26,186 nucleotides of DNA from Strigomonas culicis (lineage: Eukaryota > Euglenozoa > Kinetoplastea > Trypanosomatida > Trypanosomatidae): assembly GCA_000482145.1 (NCBI GenBank), contig AUXH01000242.1, forward strand, positions 1 through 26,186, read 5' to 3'. The position numbers were made by a program, and so were the translations under genes. Below, piece after piece: positions 9,062 to 17,050 of the stretch. The notes below the pieces were generated by a model. The model was not told the DNA's origin. It saw only the letters and a list, made by a program, of their open reading frames with translations, and searched no databases. The stretch's first letter is position 1, and every line of letters begins with the position of its first letter.

Positions 9062-9364
9062 TTACTCCACGGAATCGGGCAGATCCTTGTAGAAGTTGGT
9101 GATCTGCGGGCCCCAGGCGTCGGACCACTGGTAGCCAGTGCCCATCTTGCGGCGCCACACGCGCAGGTAGTCGTGCTTGTAGTCGCTGCGCTGCGTGAGC
9201 AGACTACCCTGGCGCGCAAAGATGACCCACATGACGATGAAGTAGCCGGTGACGCAGACCGCCGCCATCTTGTAGGACGGGTACTTGATGTGGTCGTACG
9301 CGGTGTAACGGCGGGACGCCGCAGCGACGGACGCGGCGTTGGCAGAGAGGGCACGACGGAACAT
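9062..9364 (-). CDS. Small single-helix protein, probably of the mitochondrial inner membrane
   Basis: It encodes 100 residues from the ATG at 9364. The upstream extension is pyrimidine-leader translation and is cut off by a strong acceptor CAG 26 bases before the ATG. The N-terminus MFRRALSANAASVAAASRRY has Arg, Ala and Ser and no acid, as in mitochondrial targeting sequences. One hydrophobic helix is at about residues 33-50 (MAAVCVTGYFIVMWVIF). A charged C-terminal half rich in Arg, Lys, Tyr and Trp follows (YKHDYLRVWRRKMG), ending in KDLPDSVE. Size and layout match supernumerary subunits of oxidative phosphorylation complexes such as small subunits of cytochrome oxidase or ATP synthase, many of which are kinetoplastid-specific. 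I cannot assign it to a complex. Confidence 0.85.
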   Translation of the reverse strand: MFRRALSANAASVAAASRRYTAYDHIKYPSYKMAAVCVTGYFIVMWVIFARQGSLLTQRSDYKHDYLRVWRRKMGTGYQWSDAWGPQITNFYKDLPDSVE

Positions 9365-9882
9365 ATTCGAAGCGGAATATATAAAGATGACTGTAGGCAG
9401 CGCAACAAAGAAGCGATTGGAGAAAAAGAGGGAGAGGGAGCATACACATTGAGAGAGAAAAAACAAAAAAAAAAGATGATTGCAGTAGCAAACTGGACTA
9501 CCAAAGTGAGAAATCAAAAAAGACAATAGTTAATGGCAATTGAAGGCAGCTTTACACTTCACGAATTCGGTAGTGGATGAGGTAACAACAAATACTGGGT
9601 AGTATGTAAGGAGATTATAGACTATAATCGCATATAAACGAAAAAGTTCAAAAAAACGCTTTCATTTAGACATAAAAAAAAACGATAAACTTCAGTAAAC
9701 GTACAAGCATACAACGCTTAGGCAACACCGTCTGTAGACTCTAACGACATGCCTGGACACACATAGGCACTCAGATGCACGAATAATAGTCTCTAGGCTC
9801 CTTTTCCTTTCTGTTTTAACCACTCCGTATAGTGGGGCGTTGATATGTGCGTTGGTGAAGTTTGGGAGGATGGGCGCACACT
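9365..9882. other. Intergenic region: 3' UTR of aldehyde dehydrogenase and 5' region of small mitochondrial gene
   Basis: It contains the acceptor described separately, a second T-rich tract on the transcript (complement of about 9450-9475), and an AT-rich 3' UTR. Short ORFs here (for example 9692-9886 minus) show no coding character: they have mixed composition, no GC-rich third positions and no recognisable motif. Confidence 0.65.
9391..9445 (-). promoter_or_regulatory. Trans-splice acceptor of the small mitochondrial gene
   Basis: On the minus strand an almost pure C/T tract (complement of 9416-9440) is followed by CTGCCTACAG, with AG at 9392-9391. It leaves a 26-base 5' UTR without an upstream ATG. 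This is the cleanest acceptor in the window and supports the start at 9364. Confidence 0.75.
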
Positions 9883-11400
9883 TCACACGGTCGACACGCA
9901 GCAGTACTTAATGTCCAAAAAGGCCTCGATGCCGTACTTGGAGCCGTCGCGGCCGAGGCCGCTGTCCTTGACACCGCCGAACGGCGCGACCGGGGTCGAG
10001 ATGAGGCTCTCGTTGACGCCGACCATGCCGTACTGCAGGGCCCGCATGACGCGGTGCTGCTGGCGGTAGTCGCCCGAGTAGAAGTACGCGGCGAGGCCGC
10101 TGCGCGTCGAGTTGGCGAGCTGCAGCACCTCCTCCTCCGTCTCGAACTTCACAACGGGGACCACGGGGCCGAACGTCTCGGACTGGCAGCAGCGCATCGT
10201 CGCGTGGTCCACGTTCGTCAGCACGGTGGGCTCGAAGAAGTAGCCCTTGCCGTCCACCGTCACGGCCTTGCCGCCGGCCGCGACGGTGGCGCCCTTCTCC
10301 GTCGCATCCTTCACGATGGCGGCCATGCTGTCCACCGCCATCTGCGTGGACAGCGCCCCGACTTGCACGGTGGGGTCGAGCGCGTTGCCCTGCTTGAGCG
10401 CCTTCACCTTGTCGAGGAAGATGGCCATGAAGCGGTCGTACACCGCCGCGTGCACAAAGGCGCGGTTGGTGCAGATGCATGTCTGGCCCGAGTTGCGGAA
10501 CTTCGCGAGGATCAGGCCCGTCGCCGCGCGGTCGAGGTCCGCGTTGTCGAACACGATGAACGGCGCGTTGCCGCCGAGCTCCAGGCCCAGCTTCTTCGTC
10601 GTCTCCGCCGCTGCCGCGTAGAGCAGCTTGCCGACGCGCGTGGAGCCGGTGAAGCTGATCTTGCGCACATCGAAGCTGTCCGTGAAGGCCTTGCCGATCG
10701 CCGGGGCGTCGCCCGTGACGATGTTAAACACGCCCGGCGGGACGCCGGCCTCCTCGGCGAGCTGCGCCAGCACGAGCGCGGAGTAGGGGGTGAGCTCGGA
10801 CGGCTTCAGCACGACGGTGCAGCCGGCCGCGAGGGCGCCACCGACGCCGCGCGTGATCATGGAGGACGGAAAGTTCCACGGCGTCACAATGCCAACCACG
10901 CCGATCGGCTCCTTCAGCACCGTGGTCTGCACGCCGTGGCGCGGCCCGCCAATGATGTCGCCGTACACGCGCTCCGCCTCCCCGGCGTACCAGTCCAGGA
11001 AGCCCGCGGAGCCTGCGATCTCGCCGAGGCCCTCGGCCAGCACCTTGCCGCCCTCACGCGAGAGAATGGTGCCGAGCGCCTGCTGGTGCTGCATCATGAG
11101 GTCGCTCCAGCGCCGCAGGATCTTCGCGCGCTCGAGGGGCAGCGTGTTCTTCCACTTCTGGAACGACTCGGAGGCCACCTTGATGGCCGCCTCCGTCTCC
11201 TCGCTGCCGAAGTTGGCGGTCTCGCCCAGCACCTCGTTCGTGCACGGGTCCTCGACGGGGATGCCCTTGCGCGCGCCGGTCACCCACTGACCGTTCACGT
11301 AGCCGAGGGGGGCGGCCGTGAAGTGGCCCTCCTTGACGTAGCGCGCCGCACTGGAGAGGTCGAAGGGCTTGCCCGCCACCGCTTTGAGTAGTTGGGACAT
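9883..11400 (-). CDS. SSADH: Succinate-semialdehyde-type aldehyde dehydrogenase (ALDH5/GabD family)
   Basis: This is an NAD(P)+-dependent aldehyde dehydrogenase that oxidises an aldehyde, probably succinate semialdehyde, to the acid. Its 505 residues are full length for the family. Visible motifs are PWNF at 174-177, KPSE with Lys199 (cofactor binding), FTGST at 250-254 (Rossmann loop), general base Glu274 in LELGGNAPFIVF, nucleophile Cys308 in NSGQTC, ETFGPV, and PFGGVKDSGLGRDG near the C-terminus. Cys310 lies two residues after the nucleophile; the same C-x-C spacing forms a redox-switch disulfide in human SSADH. The ATG at 11400 follows a candidate acceptor CAG that leaves a 57-base leader. 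No clear mitochondrial presequence and no C-terminal SKL-type signal is seen (it ends CVSTV), so a cytosolic enzyme is possible. Substrate is inferred from family resemblance. Confidence 0.95.
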   Translation of the reverse strand: MSQLLKAVAGKPFDLSSAARYVKEGHFTAAPLGYVNGQWVTGARKGIPVEDPCTNEVLGETANFGSEETEAAIKVASESFQKWKNTLPLERAKILRRWSDLMMQHQQALGTILSREGGKVLAEGLGEIAGSAGFLDWYAGEAERVYGDIIGGPRHGVQTTVLKEPIGVVGIVTPWNFPSSMITRGVGGALAAGCTVVLKPSELTPYSALVLAQLAEEAGVPPGVFNIVTGDAPAIGKAFTDSFDVRKISFTGSTRVGKLLYAAAAETTKKLGLELGGNAPFIVFDNADLDRAATGLILAKFRNSGQTCICTNRAFVHAAVYDRFMAIFLDKVKALKQGNALDPTVQVGALSTQMAVDSMAAIVKDATEKGATVAAGGKAVTVDGKGYFFEPTVLTNVDHATMRCCQSETFGPVVPVVKFETEEEVLQLANSTRSGLAAYFYSGDYRQQHRVMRALQYGMVGVNESLISTPVAPFGGVKDSGLGRDGSKYGIEAFLDIKYCCVSTV

Positions 11401-11757
11401 GACGCAAGTACGGTCAAGCGAGAAGCGAACGATAGTTGGGGTACAAGAAAACTAGAACTGTATCGCAACACGAAAAAGGAAAGCACCAAACACAGGCAGG
11501 AGGAGAAGATGAAAAAAAAAATGAAGCCACAACCACTTGCCACGATGGTATCCCTGCAATAGCCTTCCGCTTATCTGGGGTGTTGATGCTCCACATGAAG
11601 TAACCGTATTGTGTAACAGATTGGAGTGCATAGATAGTGTACAGATAAAGAATATAACAGTAGTAATCATACATAAGTACAAGAAAAAGAAGGGGGTAAA
11701 AAAAAGCAAAACAAAGTGACGCCACATAGAGAACAAGGACAGTGCAAAAGAAAACGG
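11401..11757. other. Intergenic region: 3' UTR of TPR gene and 5' region of aldehyde dehydrogenase
   Basis: The transcript strand holds polypyrimidine tracts (complement of about 11475-11525) followed by GATACAG with AG at 11459-11458, the likely acceptor for the dehydrogenase. No upstream ATG lies between it and the start at 11400. The remainder is AT-rich 3' UTR with no gene visible. Confidence 0.7.
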
Positions 11758-13836
11758 CTAGTAATTCATTGTCTTACTAGCACCCCCGTATGTGGGCTTC
11801 CGTTGATGGATCTGCGTCTTGGCGCCCGTGAGAAGCGTGAGGCTGGACGGGTCCTCCTCCTTCTGCTGCGTCAACTTGAACTCGTTGTACGTGGTCTTGG
11901 CCAAGGGCTTCCTTCGCCCTGAGACGACCGCCGCGGCCGCGCCTTCTTCCCGCTTGGACGCCATCGTATGGGGCGAGGGCGCCGGGGCGGTGGGGTCCTG
12001 CTGGCTCTCCAGCTCCTTGGTGATGCGGGCGCTGGGCCGGCCGTACAGGTTGGCCGCCCGCCGCGCGCTGGCCCCGCCGTCCTGCTTGCTCCGCAGCGCC
12101 TGGACGCCCTGCGGGGTCTGCCTGGCGGCGGTGGCGCTGCCGCTCGTGTCGGGCACCTCGTCGGAGCCCAGGTAGCGCACGATGAACGCGCGCAGGCGCG
12201 GGTCCGCGGGGTTCAGCGCCTGGCAGGACAGGACGTCCCGCAGGCCGTAGCGCTCCTCGTCGAGCGAGAAACGCAGCATCGCGCGGTGGTAGTAGAAGAG
12301 CGGCTCCTGGTCGTTCGTCTTAATGGCGTTGGTGAACTCCGCCTCGGCGTCGCGCGGCCGGCCGAGCGCCTGCAGCTGGCGGCCCCAGAGGTCGTGCAGG
12401 AAGGAGAGCCGGTGGGCCGCCTCCTCGTGGGCGGGCGACAGATCCAGCACGCGCTGGTAGTCCTGCAGTGCCTTCTCGTAGTCCTCCATCTTGACGTAGC
12501 AGTCCCCGCGGGCGAGCAGCACGAGGATGTTGTCCTTGCGCCACTTGAGCGACTCCGTGTAGTAGGCCACCGCTTCCTGCATGCCGGCCGTGCCGTCGAG
12601 CGTGGCGCCGATGGTGAAGAGCACGGACGTCATGGTCTCAATCGCCTCCTTGTGGTTCCCGTTGCTCTCCTTGATGCACGAGAAGAGGTCCTTCACGCTC
12701 TTCTTGTGGTCGCCGGCGGCAATGAGCAGCTGCGCGCGCTTGAAGAGCAACTCCGTGTCGGAAGGGTGGACGTTGATGCATTTGCTGATGGTGCCCATGT
12801 CTCCCTGCTCGATTGCCTTCTCGCGGTAGTGCTTGTACTTCTGCAGGAACATGTGCCTCGCGATCGCGAGGGCCTCCTCGTGGCGGATGGCCGCCTGCTG
12901 CGCGTGGTCGCAGGGCTGCTCCAGCCGCTCCAGCAGCTCCTTCGCGGCCTGAAATGCCTGCCGGTTCGTGTACAGCTGCACGAGCAGCGCCCCCATCTGC
13001 ATCTTCATCTCGCTGTAGTCGTCGTTCGTCATGTAGTTCTCCAGCACGTACTCCGCCTCCTCCTCCCGCTGCAGCGCCATCAAGTACGTGATGCGGTGCA
13101 CCTCGAGGGGGGCGATGGGCGGCAGGCTGGCCTCCGACAGCAGCTCGTTGGCTTCCTCCATGCACCGCAGCGCCTGCAGAAAGTCCTGCATGCGGAACAG
13201 GACGATGCCGAGGGCATCGAGCAGGCCCACGAGCCGGAACACCACCGCGCTCTTCGTGATGCCCTGGTCGTTTAGAAAGTCGCCGCCCGCCTTCCCGCCC
13301 TCGTTCGTGCTCTTCGACGTGGCACTCATGTCCGTGGTGTCCTCGTTGTCGCCGTCCTCCTCTTCTTGATCACATTGCACGGCAGGCAGTGAGGCGTGCT
13401 GCGCCGCGACTTCCAGCGTGTCGGGAATGCTAATGATCACCGTCGCCCCCGCCGGCTTCGCCTCCGGGGACGTCTGCGACTTGTCGAACCCCTCGGGCAG
13501 CGGATCGTCGCCGAGAAAGTGGGGCACCGGTGACACGGCGGTGAAGAGCAGCAGGGAGGCGCCGCGCTTCCGCTCCGCGCGACGGACGGCTTCGCGGCGA
13601 CGCCGGGTGATGAGCCAGAGCGCGCGTCGGTAGTGGCGCACGGCCGAGTGGATGTCACACAGGTACACATAGCACTCCGCGATGGCCGCCTCCGGATTGG
13701 CGTTGTCGGGCGAGAAAAAACTACACTCTTGGAAGGCTAGGATGGCATTTTCTAAGTCGCCGCTCTGAAACGCGGCTATCCCTTTGTTGTAGGTCTGCTG
13801 TGCGCGTGAGAGCGCCACGGCGGTGGCATAGTTCAT
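11758..13836 (-). CDS. TPR-repeat protein resembling TTC16
   Basis: The frame extends to 13860, but the codon there is GTG and no ATG lies between it and the preceding in-frame stop. The first ATG is at 13836 (MNYATAVALSRAQ), 692 residues, 27 bases after a strong candidate acceptor. TPR-like helix pairs occur at about residues 8-75 (AQQTYNKGIAAFQSGDLENA, AAIAECYVYLCDIHSAVRHY). An acidic, Ser/Thr-rich linker at roughly 90-190 follows. More repeats reach about residue 540 (LLARGDCYVKMEDYEKALQDY; EPLFYYHRAMLRFSLDEE). The last 150 residues are Ala/Ser/Lys-rich, probably disordered, and end KTMNY. The arrangement and the YYHRAMLRF block recall TTC16, a ciliary TPR protein, so a flagellar role is plausible but inferred. 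TPR content is certain; orthology is not. Confidence 0.9.
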   Translation of the reverse strand: MNYATAVALSRAQQTYNKGIAAFQSGDLENAILAFQECSFFSPDNANPEAAIAECYVYLCDIHSAVRHYRRALWLITRRRREAVRRAERKRGASLLLFTAVSPVPHFLGDDPLPEGFDKSQTSPEAKPAGATVIISIPDTLEVAAQHASLPAVQCDQEEEDGDNEDTTDMSATSKSTNEGGKAGGDFLNDQGITKSAVVFRLVGLLDALGIVLFRMQDFLQALRCMEEANELLSEASLPPIAPLEVHRITYLMALQREEEAEYVLENYMTNDDYSEMKMQMGALLVQLYTNRQAFQAAKELLERLEQPCDHAQQAAIRHEEALAIARHMFLQKYKHYREKAIEQGDMGTISKCINVHPSDTELLFKRAQLLIAAGDHKKSVKDLFSCIKESNGNHKEAIETMTSVLFTIGATLDGTAGMQEAVAYYTESLKWRKDNILVLLARGDCYVKMEDYEKALQDYQRVLDLSPAHEEAAHRLSFLHDLWGRQLQALGRPRDAEAEFTNAIKTNDQEPLFYYHRAMLRFSLDEERYGLRDVLSCQALNPADPRLRAFIVRYLGSDEVPDTSGSATAARQTPQGVQALRSKQDGGASARRAANLYGRPSARITKELESQQDPTAPAPSPHTMASKREEGAAAAVVSGRRKPLAKTTYNEFKLTQQKEEDPSSLTLLTGAKTQIHQRKPTYGGASKTMNY

Positions 13837-14206
13837 GTTGCTGTTGTCCCTCGCTGCCACTTCCTCAGAAGCAGCAGAAAAAACAGTTGCGTGTATCGGC
13901 TAATCCCTTGTGATCGGTATGCGGTTGTTGTTGTTTTTGATGTGTGTATTCAACAAACGCCCACATGAAGAAGAGAAGTAGAAGAGCGAAAAGAGAGACA
14001 AAAATAACAACACTGGAAGAGCATCACTCACATATTCATGTGTGTGCACGGGCACAAAGCAATGGTAGATTGTTGGAAAGGGGGGGAAAAACGATAGATA
14101 AAAGTGACTTAACTGTTAATCGTAAATATTATGCAACATTATATGGATTAAAACGCATGCCCGGTTGTGTCCTTCTGTCAGTATATATAATCGAGGCGTT
14201 CGTAGT
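13837..14206. other. Intergenic region: 3' UTR of exoribonuclease and 5' region of TPR gene
   Basis: The left end contains the TPR gene acceptor. The rest is AT-rich 3' UTR with a (GTT)n-like stretch near 13925-13940. No further coding sequence is supported. Confidence 0.65.
13864..13886 (-). promoter_or_regulatory. Trans-splice acceptor of the TPR gene
   Basis: The minus strand reads CTGTTTTTTCTGCTGCTTCTGAG, with AG at 13865-13864. The resulting leader of 27 bases fixes the first usable start as the ATG at 13836. Confidence 0.65.
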
Positions 14207-16687
14207 CTAGTCTCTCGCGCGCTTGCCGGACTTTGGCGCAGCCTTTGTCGGCGACCTACGGCGTTCCGCACTGCTGCTCTTCTTGCGCGCCCTTGGCTCG
14301 CTGGTTGTCGCCTTGGGGGGATGGCTGTCGCTGCTCTTCGTGGGTGTAGCGCTGGTCTTCGTCTGCTGCTTGGTCAGCAGCTCCTGCACGTAGACGGTCT
14401 GCGTGTTCAGCGCGTACCGATAGCCGCGCACCTTGTTGTTGGCAATGGGGGTTACGTACTCTGGGTCGTAGAGGACTTTCTCTTCCGCGACCGGGTCCGC
14501 CACGGCCTCCTTTGCGTGATCCTTGTGCAGCTTGCGCTTCTTACGGCTCGACGGGTGCTGGTCCCCGCTCTTCTCCTTGATGTACGCGATGAGTTCCTCA
14601 TCCGGGCACTGCAGGCGCTCGTGGCGGGGCCACTCCTCGGGGTAGAGACCGACCTTCCCGCCCACGGGCACGCGGGAGGAGATGTCGGATGGGATGCGCT
14701 TGCACTTGCCCTCCCGCTGCCCGTGCAGCGGCCGCACCAGCGCGTCGATGTCCTCCGCGACGGGGTTCTTCTCATGACAGAAGAGGAGGGTGTGGCCGTC
14801 GTCCGCCTCCAAGTCGACCAGCGTTTTGCGGGCGGTGTGCAGCGCCTCGCGGTCGATGAAGGGCAGCCGCAGGACGCCCTGGTACGCAAACGTGGCCTCG
14901 CTGAAGTCGACGTCCACCTTGTCGGGGTAGAAGGGGCCGAAGACGGAGCGCGGGCTCTGCACCGGCTCCTGCAGCACCTCCGGCAGCGCCGCGTAGCTCT
15001 GCCGCGGGAGCACGGAGAGCAGCTGCTCGACGGGGTGCAGCGGCGCGCCCAGCTCCATCGCGACGTCGACCTCGCCCTTGTAGTGGGCCATGTCCTCCAG
15101 CAGCGGGGCGTAGTGGTACGGGTAGTACCACTCCCACGAGGGACAGCCCGTCGTGTAGTACCGCATTACCCACTGCGCGCCGCGCAGGTACTCGCGGCAG
15201 CACGTGTCGATGTTCGCTTCAAACGCCTTGCGGTCGGTCGGGTCCCAGCCGAACTTGGCGGCGTAGTAGGCATCGCGGAAGTCGTCCGACTGGTAGGAGA
15301 AGGGCAGGGGGTCGCGGTCCGCCACGAGCCCCGCGCGCTCCCTCATGCCGTAGGCAAAAAGAGAGAGCAGCTGGTCGCTCACATCCTGCGCGTTGCTCTT
15401 GTCGGGCTCGAGGCTGTCGAAGAGCATCTCGGCCTCCTGCTCGGAGCGCGTCACGCGCTCCTCCACGGACAGTTTTGCGCGCTGCTTGGAGCGCAGGATG
15501 CCGGCATACTCGCGCTTGAGCCGCTTCAGGTACTGGGCAGAGAAGGACTTGAAGAAGATGCGGAGGCGGTCGAAGTCGACCTCGCCGCCTTTGGTCAGGT
15601 ACTGGTGCTCGTTGAAGGCGCGCACGTAGTGATCCAGCATGAGCTCGATCCCCTTCGCTTTGATCGAGATGAGCGGCACATGCGGCAGAAAGTCATTTCC
15701 GACAAAGAAGCAAAGAAAAATGAAATCGTCGATGATGCGCTCAAAGTCGCCGCCCTCGATGGCGCTGAAGTCCTCGCGCAGCGCTTCGCGGAAGGTGTGC
15801 AAGTTGAAATAGCAGAAGCGGTTCGGGTCGCCTTGAAACGTCTCGGTCAGCTGGTTGCGGAAGATGCTGATGTGCTCCTCGTGCGTCGACAGGCCCAGAC
15901 AGATGAGATCCGCATCCATGCCGTTGATCGCATGCGACGTGTGCGGGTCATACCCCGGCTGGGCGCGCAGCGCACGGATGTACTGCATGATCTTGTGCTC
16001 GCCCTCGCCGGGCACATGAGCATCGGAGAGAAACACCAGGAGATGCTGCCACGCGGGATCGTCGTTGAGCTTCTTCATGATGAACCACTCCAACGCCGCG
16101 CCGACGCGCTCCATGAAGGGCGTCGACGGTGTGATGACGTTGTGGTCCCAGCGCGACCGGGTGTGCGGCCGCGGCAGCTTGTAGTCCCGCTGGATGCGCT
16201 CCGACACGCGCTGGTTGATCGCGTCGCTCTCGAAGCGCTCGTCGACCGCGCGGAAGCGGCGGCTGCGCTGCTGGTTCATTTTGCTCCGCGGCGCGACGCC
16301 GTCGATGCAGAGGATGAGGCACTTCTGGGGGCGCGCGACCTTCACCAGGATGTCCAGCTGCTCGAAGATGCGGGCGAGCATCTCCGCCTCGCTCTCGGGC
16401 TCTGGCAGCGGCTTCGTGTCGTGGCAGCAGGGGTGGATAAGACCATTCATGTCCAAGTAGAGGTTGTCCAACCGCTTATCCTTCGCCGTCGCCGTCTTCC
16501 TATCCTTCTCCTTTCCTTCGGATACGGAGCGACCGCGTTTTTTCTTCTTGCTAGGCTGCGGCGCGCTCTTGGCCACATCCAGAAGCACCTGGTGCCTCTT
16601 TGCCGCCTCGACCACTTCCTGCGGGACGTTCTCTACGCACTGCTCATACCAGCGCTGCAGCCACAAGAAGAAGCCTGCAATACCCAT
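14207..16687 (-). CDS. XRN-family 5'-3' exoribonuclease
   Basis: This is a processive 5'-3' RNase acting on 5'-monophosphate RNA. I chose the ATG at 16687 because XRN proteins begin Met-Gly followed by an aromatic-rich helix, here MGIAGFFLWLQRWY; this gives 826 residues. Acidic metal-ligand motifs of the catalytic region are intact: DMNGLIH (Asp79), IDGVAPRSKMNQQR (Asp129, Lys136), DAHVPGEGEHK (Glu228, Glu230), GMDADLI (Asp258, Asp260) and FFVGNDFLP (Asp332). A Lys/Arg/Ser-rich stretch at about residues 45-72 separates the first helix from DMNGLIH. The C-terminal tail is basic (RKKRKLHK; ERRRSP; GKRARD), consistent with nuclear localisation. Trypanosomatids have several XRN paralogues, and I cannot say which this is. 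The second catalytic segment is shorter than in Xrn1, closer in size to Rat1-like members. Confidence 0.96.
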   Translation of the reverse strand: MGIAGFFLWLQRWYEQCVENVPQEVVEAAKRHQVLLDVAKSAPQPSKKKKRGRSVSEGKEKDRKTATAKDKRLDNLYLDMNGLIHPCCHDTKPLPEPESEAEMLARIFEQLDILVKVARPQKCLILCIDGVAPRSKMNQQRSRRFRAVDERFESDAINQRVSERIQRDYKLPRPHTRSRWDHNVITPSTPFMERVGAALEWFIMKKLNDDPAWQHLLVFLSDAHVPGEGEHKIMQYIRALRAQPGYDPHTSHAINGMDADLICLGLSTHEEHISIFRNQLTETFQGDPNRFCYFNLHTFREALREDFSAIEGGDFERIIDDFIFLCFFVGNDFLPHVPLISIKAKGIELMLDHYVRAFNEHQYLTKGGEVDFDRLRIFFKSFSAQYLKRLKREYAGILRSKQRAKLSVEERVTRSEQEAEMLFDSLEPDKSNAQDVSDQLLSLFAYGMRERAGLVADRDPLPFSYQSDDFRDAYYAAKFGWDPTDRKAFEANIDTCCREYLRGAQWVMRYYTTGCPSWEWYYPYHYAPLLEDMAHYKGEVDVAMELGAPLHPVEQLLSVLPRQSYAALPEVLQEPVQSPRSVFGPFYPDKVDVDFSEATFAYQGVLRLPFIDREALHTARKTLVDLEADDGHTLLFCHEKNPVAEDIDALVRPLHGQREGKCKRIPSDISSRVPVGGKVGLYPEEWPRHERLQCPDEELIAYIKEKSGDQHPSSRKKRKLHKDHAKEAVADPVAEEKVLYDPEYVTPIANNKVRGYRYALNTQTVYVQELLTKQQTKTSATPTKSSDSHPPKATTSEPRARKKSSSAERRRSPTKAAPKSGKRARD

Positions 16688-17050
16688 ATGGAAAAGGGGG
16701 GAAATGAGGTACAGGAAACGATCCCTCTTATGGATGTACAACTATCCAGCCAGAACGATTGGATTGGATTTGCAACAAAAAACTATCAACTTACAGCGTG
16801 GAAGGGGAAATGAGGAGAGAATTATGAGGGAAAGTGGTATGCAGCAGAGAGGTATAAGGTGAAAAGCAAATGATTAAAAGAAGAATCATTGAACGAACAA
16901 AACTGGCGTCACTCGTGTATTTTATTGTTGTTGTTGTTGCTGTACATTTGTCTTTTTTTCGGTGGTAGATCTTCTACCCCGATTTCGTTTTTCTATTGGA
17001 TGCAAAAATTTTGGAAATGAAAATGGAAAAAAAAAAAAAGAATGTCTCGA
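16688..17050. other. Intergenic region: 3' UTR of coiled-coil gene and 5' region of exoribonuclease
   Basis: A pyrimidine tract lies directly against the XRN start (complement of about 16690-16715), but the first AG after it falls in codon 5. An upstream candidate AG at 16743-16742 would leave a 54-base leader. A TTG microsatellite is at 16926-16940 and a poly-A run near 17026-17039. No gene is visible. Confidence 0.6.

Noticed and set aside
9692..9886. 64-codon minus-strand ORF in the spacer next to the aldehyde dehydrogenase
   Set aside because: AT-rich UTR composition, no acceptor or motif, and it overlaps the end of the dehydrogenase gene.
9862..11391. 509-codon ORF on the plus strand antisense to the aldehyde dehydrogenase
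   Set aside because: It mirrors the true gene almost exactly, gives a His/Arg/Val-rich product with no motif, and arises from GC-rich third positions.
13837..13860. Eight extra N-terminal codons on the TPR protein
   Set aside because: The frame there begins with GTG and has no ATG before the preceding stop; the segment lies in the predicted 5' leader.
14165..16813. 882-codon ORF on the plus strand antisense to the exoribonuclease
   Set aside because: It is an antisense shadow of a gene with intact XRN motifs; composition is Leu/Val/Arg/His-rich with no domain, and no plus-strand splice signals precede it.
16920..16942. TTG-rich repeat as part of a mobile element
   Set aside because: It is a simple microsatellite with no flanking target-site duplication, retroposon signature or long A tail associated with coding sequence.
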